A stretch of DNA of 64,000 nucleotides from Anaerolineaceae bacterium (GCA_020634165.1 JACKCF010000002.1:62001-126000), one strand, 5' to 3'. Numbered from the stretch's first letter, positions 41,062 to 49,918 are shown. A program made the numbers and translations. Notes: generated from the letters alone by a model not told the origin.

Positions 41062-42330
41062 ATGTACCACGCCCGGAAATGGTTAGTTGGAGTGCTCGTC
41101 CTGATGCTCGGCGCACTGGCAATCGCCCCCGCCGCTGCCCAGGATGAGTTCGTTTTTGGCATGATTCTCGTTGGACCCTCGACAGATCAGGGTTGGAGCC
41201 AGGCCCATTATGAGGCTGGTGAATACGTTATTGATAAATTGGCAGAAGATGGCGTCACCGCTCGGATGATCGTCTTTGAAAACCTGAATCCGGCTGTCAA
41301 TCCGCAGACAACGCTGATGGATGTTGTTGAAAGTATGGTCGATGAAGGTGCAACACTGATCTTCACCACATCCGATGAATTTGAACCAGATACGCTGGAA
41401 GCCGCCGCGGCTTTCCCGGAAATTACCTTCGTCCATGCCAGCGGCAGCGCCGTGCTGGATAAAGGCCCGGCTGATCTCTTCCCCGACCTGTTTGAAGCCG
41501 CCGACCGTGAACCGGCCCCGGCCAATTACGGCAACGTGATGGGCGAGATGGAATTCGGCAAGATGATTGCTGGTTGCGCCGCTGCCCTCACCACTGAAAC
41601 CGGTAAAATCGGCTACCTTGGTCCGCTGATCAATGCGGAAACCCGTCGTCTGGTCGCCAGCGCCTACCTGGGTGCATCCCACTGCTACGAAACCTACGCA
41701 GGTAGCGATCCGGCTGCTCTCGAATTTGAAGTCATCTGGATAGGCTTCTGGATCCCGACCCCGGACACCCTCGATCCGGTACAGGTAACCAACACCTTCT
41801 TTGATACAGGTGCCGATGTCGTCATCAGCGGTATTGACCCGCAGGACGCCCTCATCGTCGCTGGCCAACGCCGCGAACAGGGTGACAACGTCTTTGCGGT
41901 TCCTTACGATTTTGTTGGCGCTTGCGATACCGCTCCTGACGCCTGCCTGGGTATCCCTTACTTCCAGTGGGGTCCGGCATACCTCGATACAGTTAACGCT
42001 GTGCTCGAAGGTGAATTCACATCCAACTGGCTGTGGCTCGGCCCAGACTGGACCGACATCAATAACCCGGATACCACCGCTGTCGGTTGGGTTGATGGTC
42101 CCGCTCTGAGCGAAGAAGCCGCCGCCAATCTGGCCAGCTTCATCGCAGAGATGACCGCTTTCCAGACTGACCCGATGCACGAAGGCGAGTTCTTCCTGTG
42201 GCAGGGTCCGCTGAACTTCCAGGATGGCACGGTTCTGGCCGCTGAAGGCGAATCAGTTGATCCGCTGGCTGTCTGGTATCTGCCGCAACTGCTGGAAGGT
42301 ATCACTGGCGATAGCTTCCTCAGCGAGTAA
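41062..42330 (+). CDS. BMP-family ABC transporter substrate-binding protein (PnrA-like)
   Basis: The start at 41062 has AAGGAG just before it; 422 residues. Signal peptide (WLVGVLVLMLGALAIAPAAAQ) and the BMP domain with GPSTDQGWSQAHYEAG, IFTTSDEFEPDTLEAA and NYGNVMGEMEFGKMIAGCAA. BMP-type binding proteins import nucleosides, sugars or lipoprotein-linked substrates via a tandem ATPase, here the gene at 43696. A toxin-antitoxin pair on the other strand now separates them, and permease genes are not seen in the window. Confidence 0.9.
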   Translation: MYHARKWLVGVLVLMLGALAIAPAAAQDEFVFGMILVGPSTDQGWSQAHYEAGEYVIDKLAEDGVTARMIVFENLNPAVNPQTTLMDVVESMVDEGATLIFTTSDEFEPDTLEAAAAFPEITFVHASGSAVLDKGPADLFPDLFEAADREPAPANYGNVMGEMEFGKMIAGCAAALTTETGKIGYLGPLINAETRRLVASAYLGASHCYETYAGSDPAALEFEVIWIGFWIPTPDTLDPVQVTNTFFDTGADVVISGIDPQDALIVAGQRREQGDNVFAVPYDFVGACDTAPDACLGIPYFQWGPAYLDTVNAVLEGEFTSNWLWLGPDWTDINNPDTTAVGWVDGPALSEEAAANLASFIAEMTAFQTDPMHEGEFFLWQGPLNFQDGTVLAAEGESVDPLAVWYLPQLLEGITGDSFLSE

Positions 42331-42351
42331 CTTTTCTATATCAAGGATTAC

Positions 42352-42381
42352 AAGGGCGCGGCTAATAGTCGCGCCCTTTTG
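42352..42381 (+). terminator. Intrinsic terminator
   Basis: AAGGGCGCG (42352-42360) pairs with CGCGCCCTT (42370-42378) over a 9-base loop, followed by TT. It ends the BMP gene, so the ATPase downstream needs its own promoter. Confidence 0.85.
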
Positions 42382-42429
42382 TGTTAGTAACTAGATTAGG
42401 ATATTTGAAAAAAAGTGATGGAGCTATCC

Positions 42430-42855
42430 TTAAATTTCTTCATATTGAATTGCAAGCAATATGGTCTTTTTTATTGCTTGCAGGTATTCATCTTCTAAAG
42501 CACCCATTTTCTCCCTGAAGCGTGAAAGTGAAATTGTTTGAATTTGTCCTATCAAGGCTGAGGAATCCAAGTTGAGGCCATTTATGGCGCTTTTCTCTAC
42601 TACAATCAAATATAATCTATCGTTGTGATGTTGTTTCCATTTTGTGAATGGGATGACTGTACAAACACTATGCGATTCAGGTGTAAACTTTGTAATGATA
42701 ACAACAGCAGGTCGTCGGTGTTTTTGTTCACTTCCTATTGCTTCTGAAGATAAAGCAAAGTCTTCCTTGTTATCGCCTTCATCATTTGGGGCGTCGAAAT
42801 CGATCCACCAGACGTCACCTATTTGTGGATCGATGTTAGGATCCCTGTTTGCCAT
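42430..42855 (-). CDS. MazF/PemK-like toxin
   Basis: A 141-residue protein of the MazF/PemK fold. IGDVWWIDFDAP is the conserved first strand; GSEQKHRRPAVVIITKF and QIQTISLSRF, the next two conserved blocks, carry the Arg and Ser/Thr positions of the RNase active site. It has an acidic insertion of about 20 residues between them. MazF toxins cut mRNA at short sequences. Its start overlaps the stop of the Panacea gene by one base (TGATG), so translation is coupled, with antitoxin first. Likely role: stability of the region or phage response. Confidence 0.8.
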   Translation of the reverse strand: MANRDPNIDPQIGDVWWIDFDAPNDEGDNKEDFALSSEAIGSEQKHRRPAVVIITKFTPESHSVCTVIPFTKWKQHHNDRLYLIVVEKSAINGLNLDSSALIGQIQTISLSRFREKMGALEDEYLQAIKKTILLAIQYEEI

Positions 42856-43511
42856 CAGTCATCCTCATAAGGTGCACTTAATTCTGTAGCCAAGTCTATA
42901 CCATGTTGCTTAGCATATAAATCGGCTTCTCGTTCATAATCACGAATCAGTGCTTCTCGTTCTCCAACTGGTAGCTTGAGTAGCTTATCCAAATCGCTTA
43001 CTGAAAACCTATTGCGTGGTCTGGGAAAGTTCTCATATCTGATGACAACTTGACGCTCTTGTTCCTTAAAATGCTCTCTTAAAGCCCGATGCTTTATGAC
43101 TGCATTTTGGCTTGGACTTGCGTAAAAAGCATTCTTCCAGGGCGACTCTTCATGTGTCATCTGACTTAACTCAGAATCGTTGGCTTTACCATAGTTGCGC
43201 CATACTTCATCGATAATCCACTGCGTCTCGATATCGAATTCCACACTTTCGATGTCGATGGCTTCTGAGAGATTATCGTGCATTCTATGATCTTTAAAAG
43301 CATCGTATACGGATTGCACTACAGGACCTTGTTTCCACGCTTCAATATCTTCAGGAAAAACTGGTCGGTCTAAAATACCCAAACCATGTCCCTGAACATA
43401 ATAAAGCAACTTTTGAAGCTTTAAGGGACTGATGTCAGTATTTTCTTGTCTTGCTTTGGCTATTAGATAGTCAGCAATTTTTCTTGCACTGGTATTCAGT
43501 TTTGTATACAT
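42855..43511 (-). CDS. Panacea-domain antitoxin (SocA/DUF4065)
   Basis: A 218-residue protein. The first 120 residues match the Panacea/SocA (DUF4065) domain: KIADYLIAKARQ, SPLKLQKLLYYVQGH and AWKQGPVVQSVYDAFK are the family's key blocks. Panacea proteins are known as promiscuous antitoxins that pair with unrelated toxins; here the partner is a MazF-like protein. The C-terminal half is charged and probably gives toxin specificity. Panacea is upstream of the toxin, as normal for such pairs, with 184 bases of promoter region before it. Confidence 0.85.
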   Translation of the reverse strand: MYTKLNTSARKIADYLIAKARQENTDISPLKLQKLLYYVQGHGLGILDRPVFPEDIEAWKQGPVVQSVYDAFKDHRMHDNLSEAIDIESVEFDIETQWIIDEVWRNYGKANDSELSQMTHEESPWKNAFYASPSQNAVIKHRALREHFKEQERQVVIRYENFPRPRNRFSVSDLDKLLKLPVGEREALIRDYEREADLYAKQHGIDLATELSAPYEDD

Positions 43512-43695
43512 GAGATACCACCAATGAAAATATGTTTAACACGATATGACACCATTGTATAGAACATTCGTGCTGTATAATTGTAAAACATTTGTTTTAT
43601 TCAGTCAATGTATTGAGATAACAAGAATTTGAACTGATGCACAAGTATAGCTAAAATTCGACCCACTAACCGTTTTTGCTCTTGTTTAGGTCAAT

Positions 43696-45174
43696 ATGAA
43701 CATCGAACTACTGCACATCCATAAGCGATTTGGGCCGGTCCACGCCAACAACGACATCACTGTGACCTTCAACGAGGGGCGTATCATCGGTGTATTGGGG
43801 GAAAATGGCGCGGGTAAGTCCACGCTGATGAAGATTCTCTCCGGCTATCAACCTGCGACCAGCGGCGAAATCCGCATTGACGGCCAACCGATGCAGGCTA
43901 ACGGCCCGCTGTCGGCGATTGCCAGCGGCATTGGTATGTTGCAGCAGGACCCGCTCGACGTGGGCGCATTCACCGTGCTGGAGAACTTCACCTACGGCCA
44001 GCCAGGAGGCATTTTCTTCCGCAAAAACAAAAAACACTTCGAGCAGCAGCTTGCCCAGTACTGCGAACGCTTCGGCTTCGACTTGCCGCCGGAAGTGCCC
44101 GCTGATAACCTCAGCATTGCGCAGCGGCAGCAGTTAGAAATGGTGCGCTTGCTGGCACTCGGCGTGCGCACACTCATCCTCGATGAGCCGACGACAGGCA
44201 TCAGCGCCGAACAGAAAGAAGACCTTTTCGACGCGCTGCGCTCACTGGCTCACAATGACGGCATGATCGTGCTGCTTGTCAGCCACAAGCTGGAGGATGT
44301 GATCGCGCTGTGTGACGAGGTCATCGTGCTGCGGGCCGGGGAACTGGTTGGTGCGCGCGATATGCCTGCCACCACTCAGGAACTGGTCGCGCTCATGTTC
44401 GGCGGTGAACTACCCGTTCCTGAGCGCACATCAGCCAAAATTGGCGATACGGTGCTGGCACTCAACGACATCCACCTGCGTGGTGAACGCCTCGATATGC
44501 CTAATATTTCCCTGAATGTGCGCCAGGGCGAGGTGGTTGGATTAGCCGGACTGGATGGCAGCGGCCAGGAATTGGTCATGCGCGCCTGTGCCGGATTGAT
44601 ACCCTGTCACGGTGGGCGCATCCTGCTGAACAATAGCAACATGACTGGCAAAAGCTACCGTGATTTCCTGAACAAGGATGTGGTCTTTGGCGCAGCCGGA
44701 CGCCTGGAAGAGGGCCTTGTCGCGGGCCTGACGCTGACGGAGCATATGGCACTGGTAATGGATAATGCGCCTGTCATCAAGTGGAACGCAGCCAAACAGC
44801 GCATGACCCAACAGATCGAGCATTATGCCATTCGGGGCCGCGCGACCGACAACATCGAGCAGCTATCCGGCGGCAATCAGCAGCGCGTATTGATGGCCCT
44901 CCTGCCGGACGCCCCTTCGCTGTTGGTGCTGGAACAGCCCACGCGCGGCCTCGATGTCGAGAGCGCCAACTGGATATGGCAGCAGCTACTCGCGCGGCGT
45001 GATGGTGGCACCGCCATCATTTTCAGTAGTGCGGAATTAGAAGAACTGGTGACGTACAGCGACCGGATTTTAGTGTTCTATGCGGGCCGCATCCATGAAG
45101 TGACCGATGTCGCCAACGTCAGCATCGATGCCCTCGGCCACATGATCGGCGGCGAATTCGATGCAGTGCACTAA
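43696..45174 (+). CDS. Tandem ABC ATPase of BMP/sugar type
   Basis: 492 residues with two ABC domains, like RbsA and BMP-system ATPases. Domain 1: Walker A GENGAGKST (residues 35-43), signature LSIAQRQQ and Walker B LILDEPT. Domain 2: the Walker A place is the degenerate AGLDGSGQELV, the signature is LSGGNQQRV, and the Walker B is LVLEQPTRGLD with Gln in place of the catalytic Glu. One composite site is therefore probably inactive. It likely powers uptake with the BMP protein at 41062, but permeases are missing after it; its end overlaps a - strand gene by 4 bases. Confidence 0.9.
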   Translation: MNIELLHIHKRFGPVHANNDITVTFNEGRIIGVLGENGAGKSTLMKILSGYQPATSGEIRIDGQPMQANGPLSAIASGIGMLQQDPLDVGAFTVLENFTYGQPGGIFFRKNKKHFEQQLAQYCERFGFDLPPEVPADNLSIAQRQQLEMVRLLALGVRTLILDEPTTGISAEQKEDLFDALRSLAHNDGMIVLLVSHKLEDVIALCDEVIVLRAGELVGARDMPATTQELVALMFGGELPVPERTSAKIGDTVLALNDIHLRGERLDMPNISLNVRQGEVVGLAGLDGSGQELVMRACAGLIPCHGGRILLNNSNMTGKSYRDFLNKDVVFGAAGRLEEGLVAGLTLTEHMALVMDNAPVIKWNAAKQRMTQQIEHYAIRGRATDNIEQLSGGNQQRVLMALLPDAPSLLVLEQPTRGLDVESANWIWQQLLARRDGGTAIIFSSAELEELVTYSDRILVFYAGRIHEVTDVANVSIDALGHMIGGEFDAVH

Positions 45175-46040
45175 TGTGGTTTCGCCCTAACACGTTCAGT
45201 ATGGGCTGTTACACCCTTGTCCAGTGCATGCGGATAGGTGTATTCCAGATATTGACCGACCTCTATAGCAACCTGACGAAAGAAGGTGATGCTACTAAAT
45301 AAGGCATCCCAGTTGGAATCGATGCCTGCACCGCAATAGGTTGCCTCCAACTTTGCCCAGTACTTCTGCGGTAGGTGCTTCTTCAAACCTCGCCCGTTGA
45401 CGCCCACAGCAATCGCCCAATCATGTTGATGGGCGATCCACCATTCCAGCATCTTGAATAAGAAATTGTACTTCATGTCGTAGTCGAGGCACCACTTCGC
45501 CGGTGCCAATTCGTCACGCCACAAACACTTGGCCACATAGGGAATATCGCTGAAGAAGTACTCTATGCACTGTAGATATTCGGCTTCAGTCGGCTTTTTT
45601 GGAATATAAGCCGTGTAGGTTGGTGCTGGAAGGCTATCGGTGAGGCCATCTTTATCCAGCAGAACTCGATAGCCATCATCAAGGCCATCTGGCAAATTCT
45701 GTGCTGCAACAATCTGCTGTAGAACCCCAATCGGCCACACAATAAAATCAATGTGGTAGTCATCCTCATACTGCACAACGCTGCCAACCATACTAAATTC
45801 TGGCACTTCAGGAACTCCCTGAACAGGGTCCCAGTAGGCGACAAGAACACGGCCAAAATCCTTTATCCAGGATCTGTCTGTGTGGAAAGGTGTAATGTCG
45901 CTTACAATCAGCAACACATCAAAGTCGGACAAGTCATCGACGGACGCATCCAGCTTGGCGCGGGAACTTGTAAGCAGCATAGCACGGACCGAATCATTGC
46001 TTTCTGCCCACAGCGTCAGCATATTAATAACTGCATCCAT
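45171..46040 (-). CDS. ANT(6)/AadE-like nucleotidyltransferase
   Basis: A 289-residue protein with the streptomycin 6-adenylyltransferase family pattern: AMLLTSSRA (polymerase-beta-like Gly/Ser site replaced by TSSRA), DDLSDFDVLLIVSD with the paired Asp, then FSMVGSVVQYEDDYHIDFIVWP, and a C-terminal helical half with FKMLEWWIAHQHDW. Family members adenylate streptomycin; environmental homologs are often uncharacterised, so resistance cannot be claimed. Its end converges with the ABC ATPase gene (4-base overlap), which suggests a rearrangement just here. Confidence 0.8.
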   Translation of the reverse strand: MDAVINMLTLWAESNDSVRAMLLTSSRAKLDASVDDLSDFDVLLIVSDITPFHTDRSWIKDFGRVLVAYWDPVQGVPEVPEFSMVGSVVQYEDDYHIDFIVWPIGVLQQIVAAQNLPDGLDDGYRVLLDKDGLTDSLPAPTYTAYIPKKPTEAEYLQCIEYFFSDIPYVAKCLWRDELAPAKWCLDYDMKYNFLFKMLEWWIAHQHDWAIAVGVNGRGLKKHLPQKYWAKLEATYCGAGIDSNWDALFSSITFFRQVAIEVGQYLEYTYPHALDKGVTAHTERVRAKPH

Positions 46041-46078
46041 TGTAAGGATATTTGCCTTTCTGTTCGGCTATAAATCCA

Positions 46079-46633
46079 TCACGAGTGATGTCTAGCGTTT
46101 ACAATTTCACCGTCGTCGATGTTGCCTTCAAATGTGTCACATGCCCTTCCTGCCACTTTCTCACTGAGCCTCAAATGGTGATTAGCAGATTTAGTATCCT
46201 CAAATAGCCGCTTGTGCTTAATGGCTCTCGGCTGGCGATGAATAATGACTGTCGTCGCCAGATTGAGCAGCATAATCAGTCCAATAACCGCCTGTACACC
46301 GACATTACCAGCCAAAATAGCACTGATGCTCATATTCAGCATACCGTGTGCCAACCCTACAAACAGGATGGCTCGCAGCCCAAACACAATATGCTTCGGC
46401 TGCCCAGGATGGCGCAGTAAAAAGCGCTGCAACTGCCAATACAAATACTGGTAGCCAAAAGTAATGAACTGTCCGGCAGCCAGGTACAATCCGACATTGC
46501 TGCCCCAATCACGATAATTCGGCAGCAAAGAGTCGCCAATGACGAAGATCAAAATATAGGCGATCAACGAATGCAGGCCGATAATCAGCAGAATTTGCCA
46601 TCGGGGAAGTTCGCGTTTCGATTTGCGTGCCAT
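46079..46633 (-). CDS. Four-helix membrane protein, paralog family A (copy 1)
   Basis: The start at 46633 (MARKSKRELPRW) has GAGG seven bases before it; 184 residues. Four membrane segments are seen at about residues 12-30, 45-65, 78-100 and 105-130, followed by a charged tail (HKRLFEDTKSANHHLRLSEKV). It is paralogous to the gene directly upstream (46651-47202): both begin [K/R]PRWQIxLL, share GQ-x-x-x-Y-Q-x-L-Y-W-Q in helix 2 and the motif HLRL. I do not recognise a known family. It is the last gene of a six-gene - strand array. Confidence 0.65.
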   Translation of the reverse strand: MARKSKRELPRWQILLIIGLHSLIAYILIFVIGDSLLPNYRDWGSNVGLYLAAGQFITFGYQYLYWQLQRFLLRHPGQPKHIVFGLRAILFVGLAHGMLNMSISAILAGNVGVQAVIGLIMLLNLATTVIIHRQPRAIKHKRLFEDTKSANHHLRLSEKVAGRACDTFEGNIDDGEIVNARHHS

Positions 46634-46650
46634 AGCTAACCTCAGCACGA

Positions 46651-47202
46651 TCAGCGCATATCGACCAACACCTCATCCTTGCTGATCACATCGCTTTCTT
46701 CAGCTTCATTATAGTCGACATCTGCCAGACGGAGGTGTTGCTCTGTGAGCAGGGCATCTTCCTGTACATCATGCCGCTTGCGAACACCTTCGGGTCTCAT
46801 TTTGCGTCGGATCAATTCAGTGGCCGCAAGAGCCATCACGACGATGAACGCTGTCGCCAGACGGGAGCCTTCCAGCGGGGTATAGATCGAACTGACAATG
46901 AGCGCTGTTAATCCCCAAAATAGCAGTCCAAAAATAATGCCTTTAATGGGCCATTCTATATACCGAGGTTGGGGTCCGTTGTTGCGCAGATAGCGTTGGT
47001 ACTGCCAGTAGAGATAAATCTGGCCGATGGTTACGGCGATGCCACCGACGATATAATAAAGGCCATTATTGCCGAGCGCGTTGTAGGTCTGTGCGGAAAG
47101 ATCAGCAAAAAAATTTGTCAGGACGAAAGCAACGAGAATGTGAAAAACGCTCAACAGAGCGATCTGCCAGCGCGGCCTGGGCTTTGACTTTTGCCTGGGC
47201 AA
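46651..47202 (-). CDS. Four-helix membrane protein, paralog family A (copy 2)
   Basis: 183 residues. The start is TTG at 47202; alignment with the copy at 46079 (KPRPRWQIALLSVFH against ELPRWQILLIIGLH) supports it, and no ATG is available nearby. Four membrane segments followed by a charged tail with TEQHLRLADVDYNEAEESD. The last part of its tail (LADVDYN) resembles the LGDVDYT of the family-B neighbour at 47217, so the two families may share a motif. Unknown function. Confidence 0.65.
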   Translation of the reverse strand: MPRQKSKPRPRWQIALLSVFHILVAFVLTNFFADLSAQTYNALGNNGLYYIVGGIAVTIGQIYLYWQYQRYLRNNGPQPRYIEWPIKGIIFGLLFWGLTALIVSSIYTPLEGSRLATAFIVVMALAATELIRRKMRPEGVRKRHDVQEDALLTEQHLRLADVDYNEAEESDVISKDEVLVDMR

Positions 47203-47216
47203 GGTGACGACACACC

Positions 47217-47594
47217 CTAGCGGCGCAGATTGACCAACTCGCCATCGTCGCTGACTGCATAACGACCATTGTTCGATGTATAGTCTACGTCTCCCAGGCG
47301 CCTGCGTAATTCTTCGATTTGCTCATCGCTGAGGTCATTAATCAGGGCATCCAGATTTTGCCGTTTGCGTTTATCACGCTTGCTAAAACGAGTCTCCGTG
47401 CGCGATTCTGCCGAGATACGTGCTGGCTCAGAATCAACGACCCACATAAAGGCCATGATCGCCAGCAGCGGCAGCATCAGCACCAGGGCCAATACAATCG
47501 CCAGCCCGCCAATTTCCATGATGGCAACGCCGATCAATCCCAGCAGGATCAGCCACATAAAAGCTGTTACGATGGCCTTGGCTACTGTTCGCAT
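47217..47594 (-). CDS. Small two-helix membrane protein, paralog family B (copy 1)
   Basis: 125 residues, with AAAAGGATAG before the ATG. Two membrane segments (about 8-28 and 33-53), a short linker and a conserved tail: KRKRQNLDALINDLSDEQIEEL, then RRRLGDVDY and SDDGELV. The tail motif is shared with the three following genes. It is the most diverged copy in the array (GDVDYTSN in place of EPDFED). Family not recognised. Confidence 0.7.
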   Translation of the reverse strand: MRTVAKAIVTAFMWLILLGLIGVAIMEIGGLAIVLALVLMLPLLAIMAFMWVVDSEPARISAESRTETRFSKRDKRKRQNLDALINDLSDEQIEELRRRLGDVDYTSNNGRYAVSDDGELVNLRR

Positions 47595-47658
47595 AAGCTA
47601 TCCTTTTGCGCCTAATTTACGCTCTGTGCTGACGTCATATGCCTTAGTGTACTCCAGT

Positions 47659-48015
47659 CTAGTTGTTTCCGTGAACAAGCTCGCCATCGTCGCCAATCAT
47701 AACCAGCACCTTGTCTTCAAAATCAGGTTCACTCAGCCGAGACTTGAGCGCTGCCAGTTGTTCATCGCTCAGGTCCCGCAGAATTGCATCAAGGCGGTCA
47801 CGTTTGCGTTTTTCCAGGCTGGAGATATTTTCTGTTGCATCCGTCTCTTTGTGCCCATGAAATACATTCCACATGGCCATATTAGCCATAATCAGTGGCA
47901 GCATCAGCACAACCGCCAGCAAAATCACCCAGGCACCCAGGTCCAGAAAATCCCCCATAAAAAACAGGCCTGCCATATAGATCAGCCACATCAATAACGT
48001 TGCAATTGCTTTCAT
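47659..48015 (-). CDS. Small two-helix membrane protein, paralog family B (copy 2)
   Basis: 118 residues. Same plan as its neighbours: an N-terminal pair of hydrophobic segments (MKAIATLLMWLIYMAGLFFM..., WVILLAVVLMLPLIM), then EKRKRDRLDAILRDLSDEQLAAL, RLSEPDFEDKV and MIGDDGELV at the C-terminus. The KRKRD-x-LD motif and LSDEQ-L form an amphipathic helix pair that may bind a protein partner in the cytoplasm. Function unknown. Confidence 0.7.
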   Translation of the reverse strand: MKAIATLLMWLIYMAGLFFMGDFLDLGAWVILLAVVLMLPLIMANMAMWNVFHGHKETDATENISSLEKRKRDRLDAILRDLSDEQLAALKSRLSEPDFEDKVLVMIGDDGELVHGNN

Positions 48016-48030
48016 GTCTTAACTGTCTTT

Positions 48031-48396
48031 CTACCTACTTTGCTCGGTGACCAGTTCGCCATCATCACCGAGCATATAGCGAACTTCGTCCTCAAAATCA
48101 GGTTCTGTCAGGCGCTGCTTGAGGGCCGCTAACTGCTCGTCACTCAGTTCGCGCAGGATGGCATCCAGGCGATCCCGTTTGCGCTTTTCGACGGCATCCT
48201 CGTTCGTTTTTTCGTCTCCCGATGACTGGCTACCTTTGTTCTCCCACATTGGGACGGTGATCGCCATAACCGGCAGCATCAAAACGAAGGCGAGTGCAAT
48301 GATTCCACCGCCAAGTTCAAATGTCTGCCCCAATAGCAGGATGCCGACCAGATAGGCAATCCAGATGATGACCGAAGCGATTGCTTTTACCCACAT
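48031..48396 (-). CDS. Small two-helix membrane protein, paralog family B (copy 3)
   Basis: 121 residues, with a very strong ribosome site (GGGGGAGG) before the ATG at 48396. It is most similar to copy 2: EKRKRDRLDAILRELSDEQLAAL, RLTEPDFEDEV and MLGDDGELV. N-terminal hydrophobic pair ASVIIWIAYLVGILLLGQTF and IIALAFVLMLPVMAI. Tandem duplication is the simplest explanation of the array, and copies 2 and 3 look like the youngest pair. Confidence 0.7.
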   Translation of the reverse strand: MWVKAIASVIIWIAYLVGILLLGQTFELGGGIIALAFVLMLPVMAITVPMWENKGSQSSGDEKTNEDAVEKRKRDRLDAILRELSDEQLAALKQRLTEPDFEDEVRYMLGDDGELVTEQSR

Positions 48397-48425
48397 ATGA
48401 CCTCCCCCAAATGGATGCGCACTGC

Positions 48426-48806
48426 TTATCGCTGGCTGGTGATGAGTTCGCCATCATCGCCCAGCATGACGGCCAGTTCCTGCTCGAAGTCCGGTTCCGT
48501 CAGACGAGAGCGCAATGCGCGCAGTTGTTCGTCGCTCAGGTTGCGCAAAACAGAATCCAGCATATCGCGCTTGCGCTTCTCTTCTGCTTCCAGCTTTTTC
48601 TGTGAGGTATGCGCAATACCCTGTCCCCAATCCCAGATGAAGCCATTGATAACAACCAGCATCCCACCGAGAAGGAACAAAATGGGAATAACCTCTGCGC
48701 CCATTTCCTCACCGAGCACGATTGTTACTGCAATGAGTGACCCCCATGTCAGGAAGGTAAATAGCAACTTGAGAACCAGCGCCATGTTATATTCATTAGA
48801 ACGCAT
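48426..48806 (-). CDS. Small two-helix membrane protein, paralog family B (copy 4)
   Basis: The start at 48806 (MRSNEYNMAL) follows GGAG; the start at 48866 has a Cys-rich leader and no ribosome site. 126 residues: hydrophobic pair, then EEKRKRDMLDSVLRNLSDEQLRAL, RLTEPDFEQEL and MLGDDGELI. This is the first gene of the array and presumably lies closest to the promoter (about 48807-48870). Confidence 0.7.
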   Translation of the reverse strand: MRSNEYNMALVLKLLFTFLTWGSLIAVTIVLGEEMGAEVIPILFLLGGMLVVINGFIWDWGQGIAHTSQKKLEAEEKRKRDMLDSVLRNLSDEQLRALRSRLTEPDFEQELAVMLGDDGELITSQR

Positions 48807-49024
48807 GCTGAATGACTCCGATAAGCGGCAAAGATACCCTCTGCCCATGCAGGTATCTGAACGCAAACAGACGGTATATACACATTTACAGGCTACCTTA
48901 TTTTACGCGATTGACCGCCAGGAGTTGCACCTTACCTCTAAGAATGTTCCCAGATTGCCCCAATTCCCAGGAATAGAGCGATAATATACTCAGGGAAAGG
49001 GGATAGTCTATTTAGGAGGGACAC

Positions 49025-49918
49025 ATGGTAAAGGAAGTCTGGGGTACGTTTTCAGTAAAGGACCATCTATCTCCACAAGCCTTCCTGGCAGAGGTCATGT
49101 TATATGATCGTCTCGTCATTCCGGTGCCGCCAGATCGTGCGGAACGCCTGCGCTGGCAAGAAAATGGCTGGGAACCAGATCGTCTAGACCAGATCGTAGA
49201 GCGGCTTGGGGACCGCGCATTCCTCGTCGAGTGGGATGCTGAAAGACAAGCCAACTGGAAGACGCGGTACGATGCGGGCAACGATCTGGCTTACAGGACA
49301 CCGGACTGGGCCTTTGAAGCGACGAGAACCGAACTCACCGATAAATTACCCAGATATGTCACCGGCGTTGAAGCTGTTGTTACCTATACCTCGGTTGATG
49401 AGTTAACAAACAACCTGGAACTAACCGAGACACAGGTGAATAAAGGGGAATACGGGACCACCGTTGCCGCTGTTATCGGTCGTGAATTCCTTGTACCCAA
49501 TGACCCTGGGAAACCATACTTAGACCTGCTTGAAGAAGCTGCCCAATTTTCTTCCGAACCCACCATGAAATATAGCCGTGCCGATTTCTGGCGATGGCAG
49601 CGAGAATTCCTTGATGACAAGGGCATTACGGACCAGGCTTCGATTGAGGCTGCTGTTAAAGATATGGCAGAGAAGATCAACCGAGAAAAGGCCTTTGCTC
49701 GTGAACATGGCATCCAGACCGCCGTACAGTACGCATTTGTTGTGGGCGGTGTCACATTGGGGCTGTTGAACAGTCCCCTGGCTGCTGTAGCATTTGCAGG
49801 TGCATTTTTGGAAGTTGGGAAATACGTGTCAGGTAGGCTTGGTCCAAAAGACCCGAATGTTGATAGAGCCGGTGTCGCCCTGATTTACGATACTCAGAAG
49901 CACTTTGGATGGAAATAA
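49025..49918 (+). CDS. Unrecognised 297-residue protein
   Basis: Strong ribosome site (TAGGAGGG) seven bases before the ATG. It begins VKEVWGTFSVKDHL and is charged (Arg/Asp/Glu) in the first 230 residues with W-rich parts; a hydrophobic stretch (AFVVGGVTLGLLNSPLAAVAFAGAFLEV) near the C-terminus may be a membrane hairpin. No family is recognised. It lies between the small-membrane-protein array and the kinase gene and is transcribed alone. Confidence 0.6.
   Translation: MVKEVWGTFSVKDHLSPQAFLAEVMLYDRLVIPVPPDRAERLRWQENGWEPDRLDQIVERLGDRAFLVEWDAERQANWKTRYDAGNDLAYRTPDWAFEATRTELTDKLPRYVTGVEAVVTYTSVDELTNNLELTETQVNKGEYGTTVAAVIGREFLVPNDPGKPYLDLLEEAAQFSSEPTMKYSRADFWRWQREFLDDKGITDQASIEAAVKDMAEKINREKAFAREHGIQTAVQYAFVVGGVTLGLLNSPLAAVAFAGAFLEVGKYVSGRLGPKDPNVDRAGVALIYDTQKHFGWK

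Noticed and set aside
41083..42180. Long open frame (365 codons) opposite to the BMP gene
   Set aside because: Shadow of the BMP gene caused by GC-rich third positions; no plausible protein features.
45171..46040. Acquired aminoglycoside resistance gene
   Set aside because: The family match is fair, but there is no mobile context directly around it and environmental homologs often do not give resistance.
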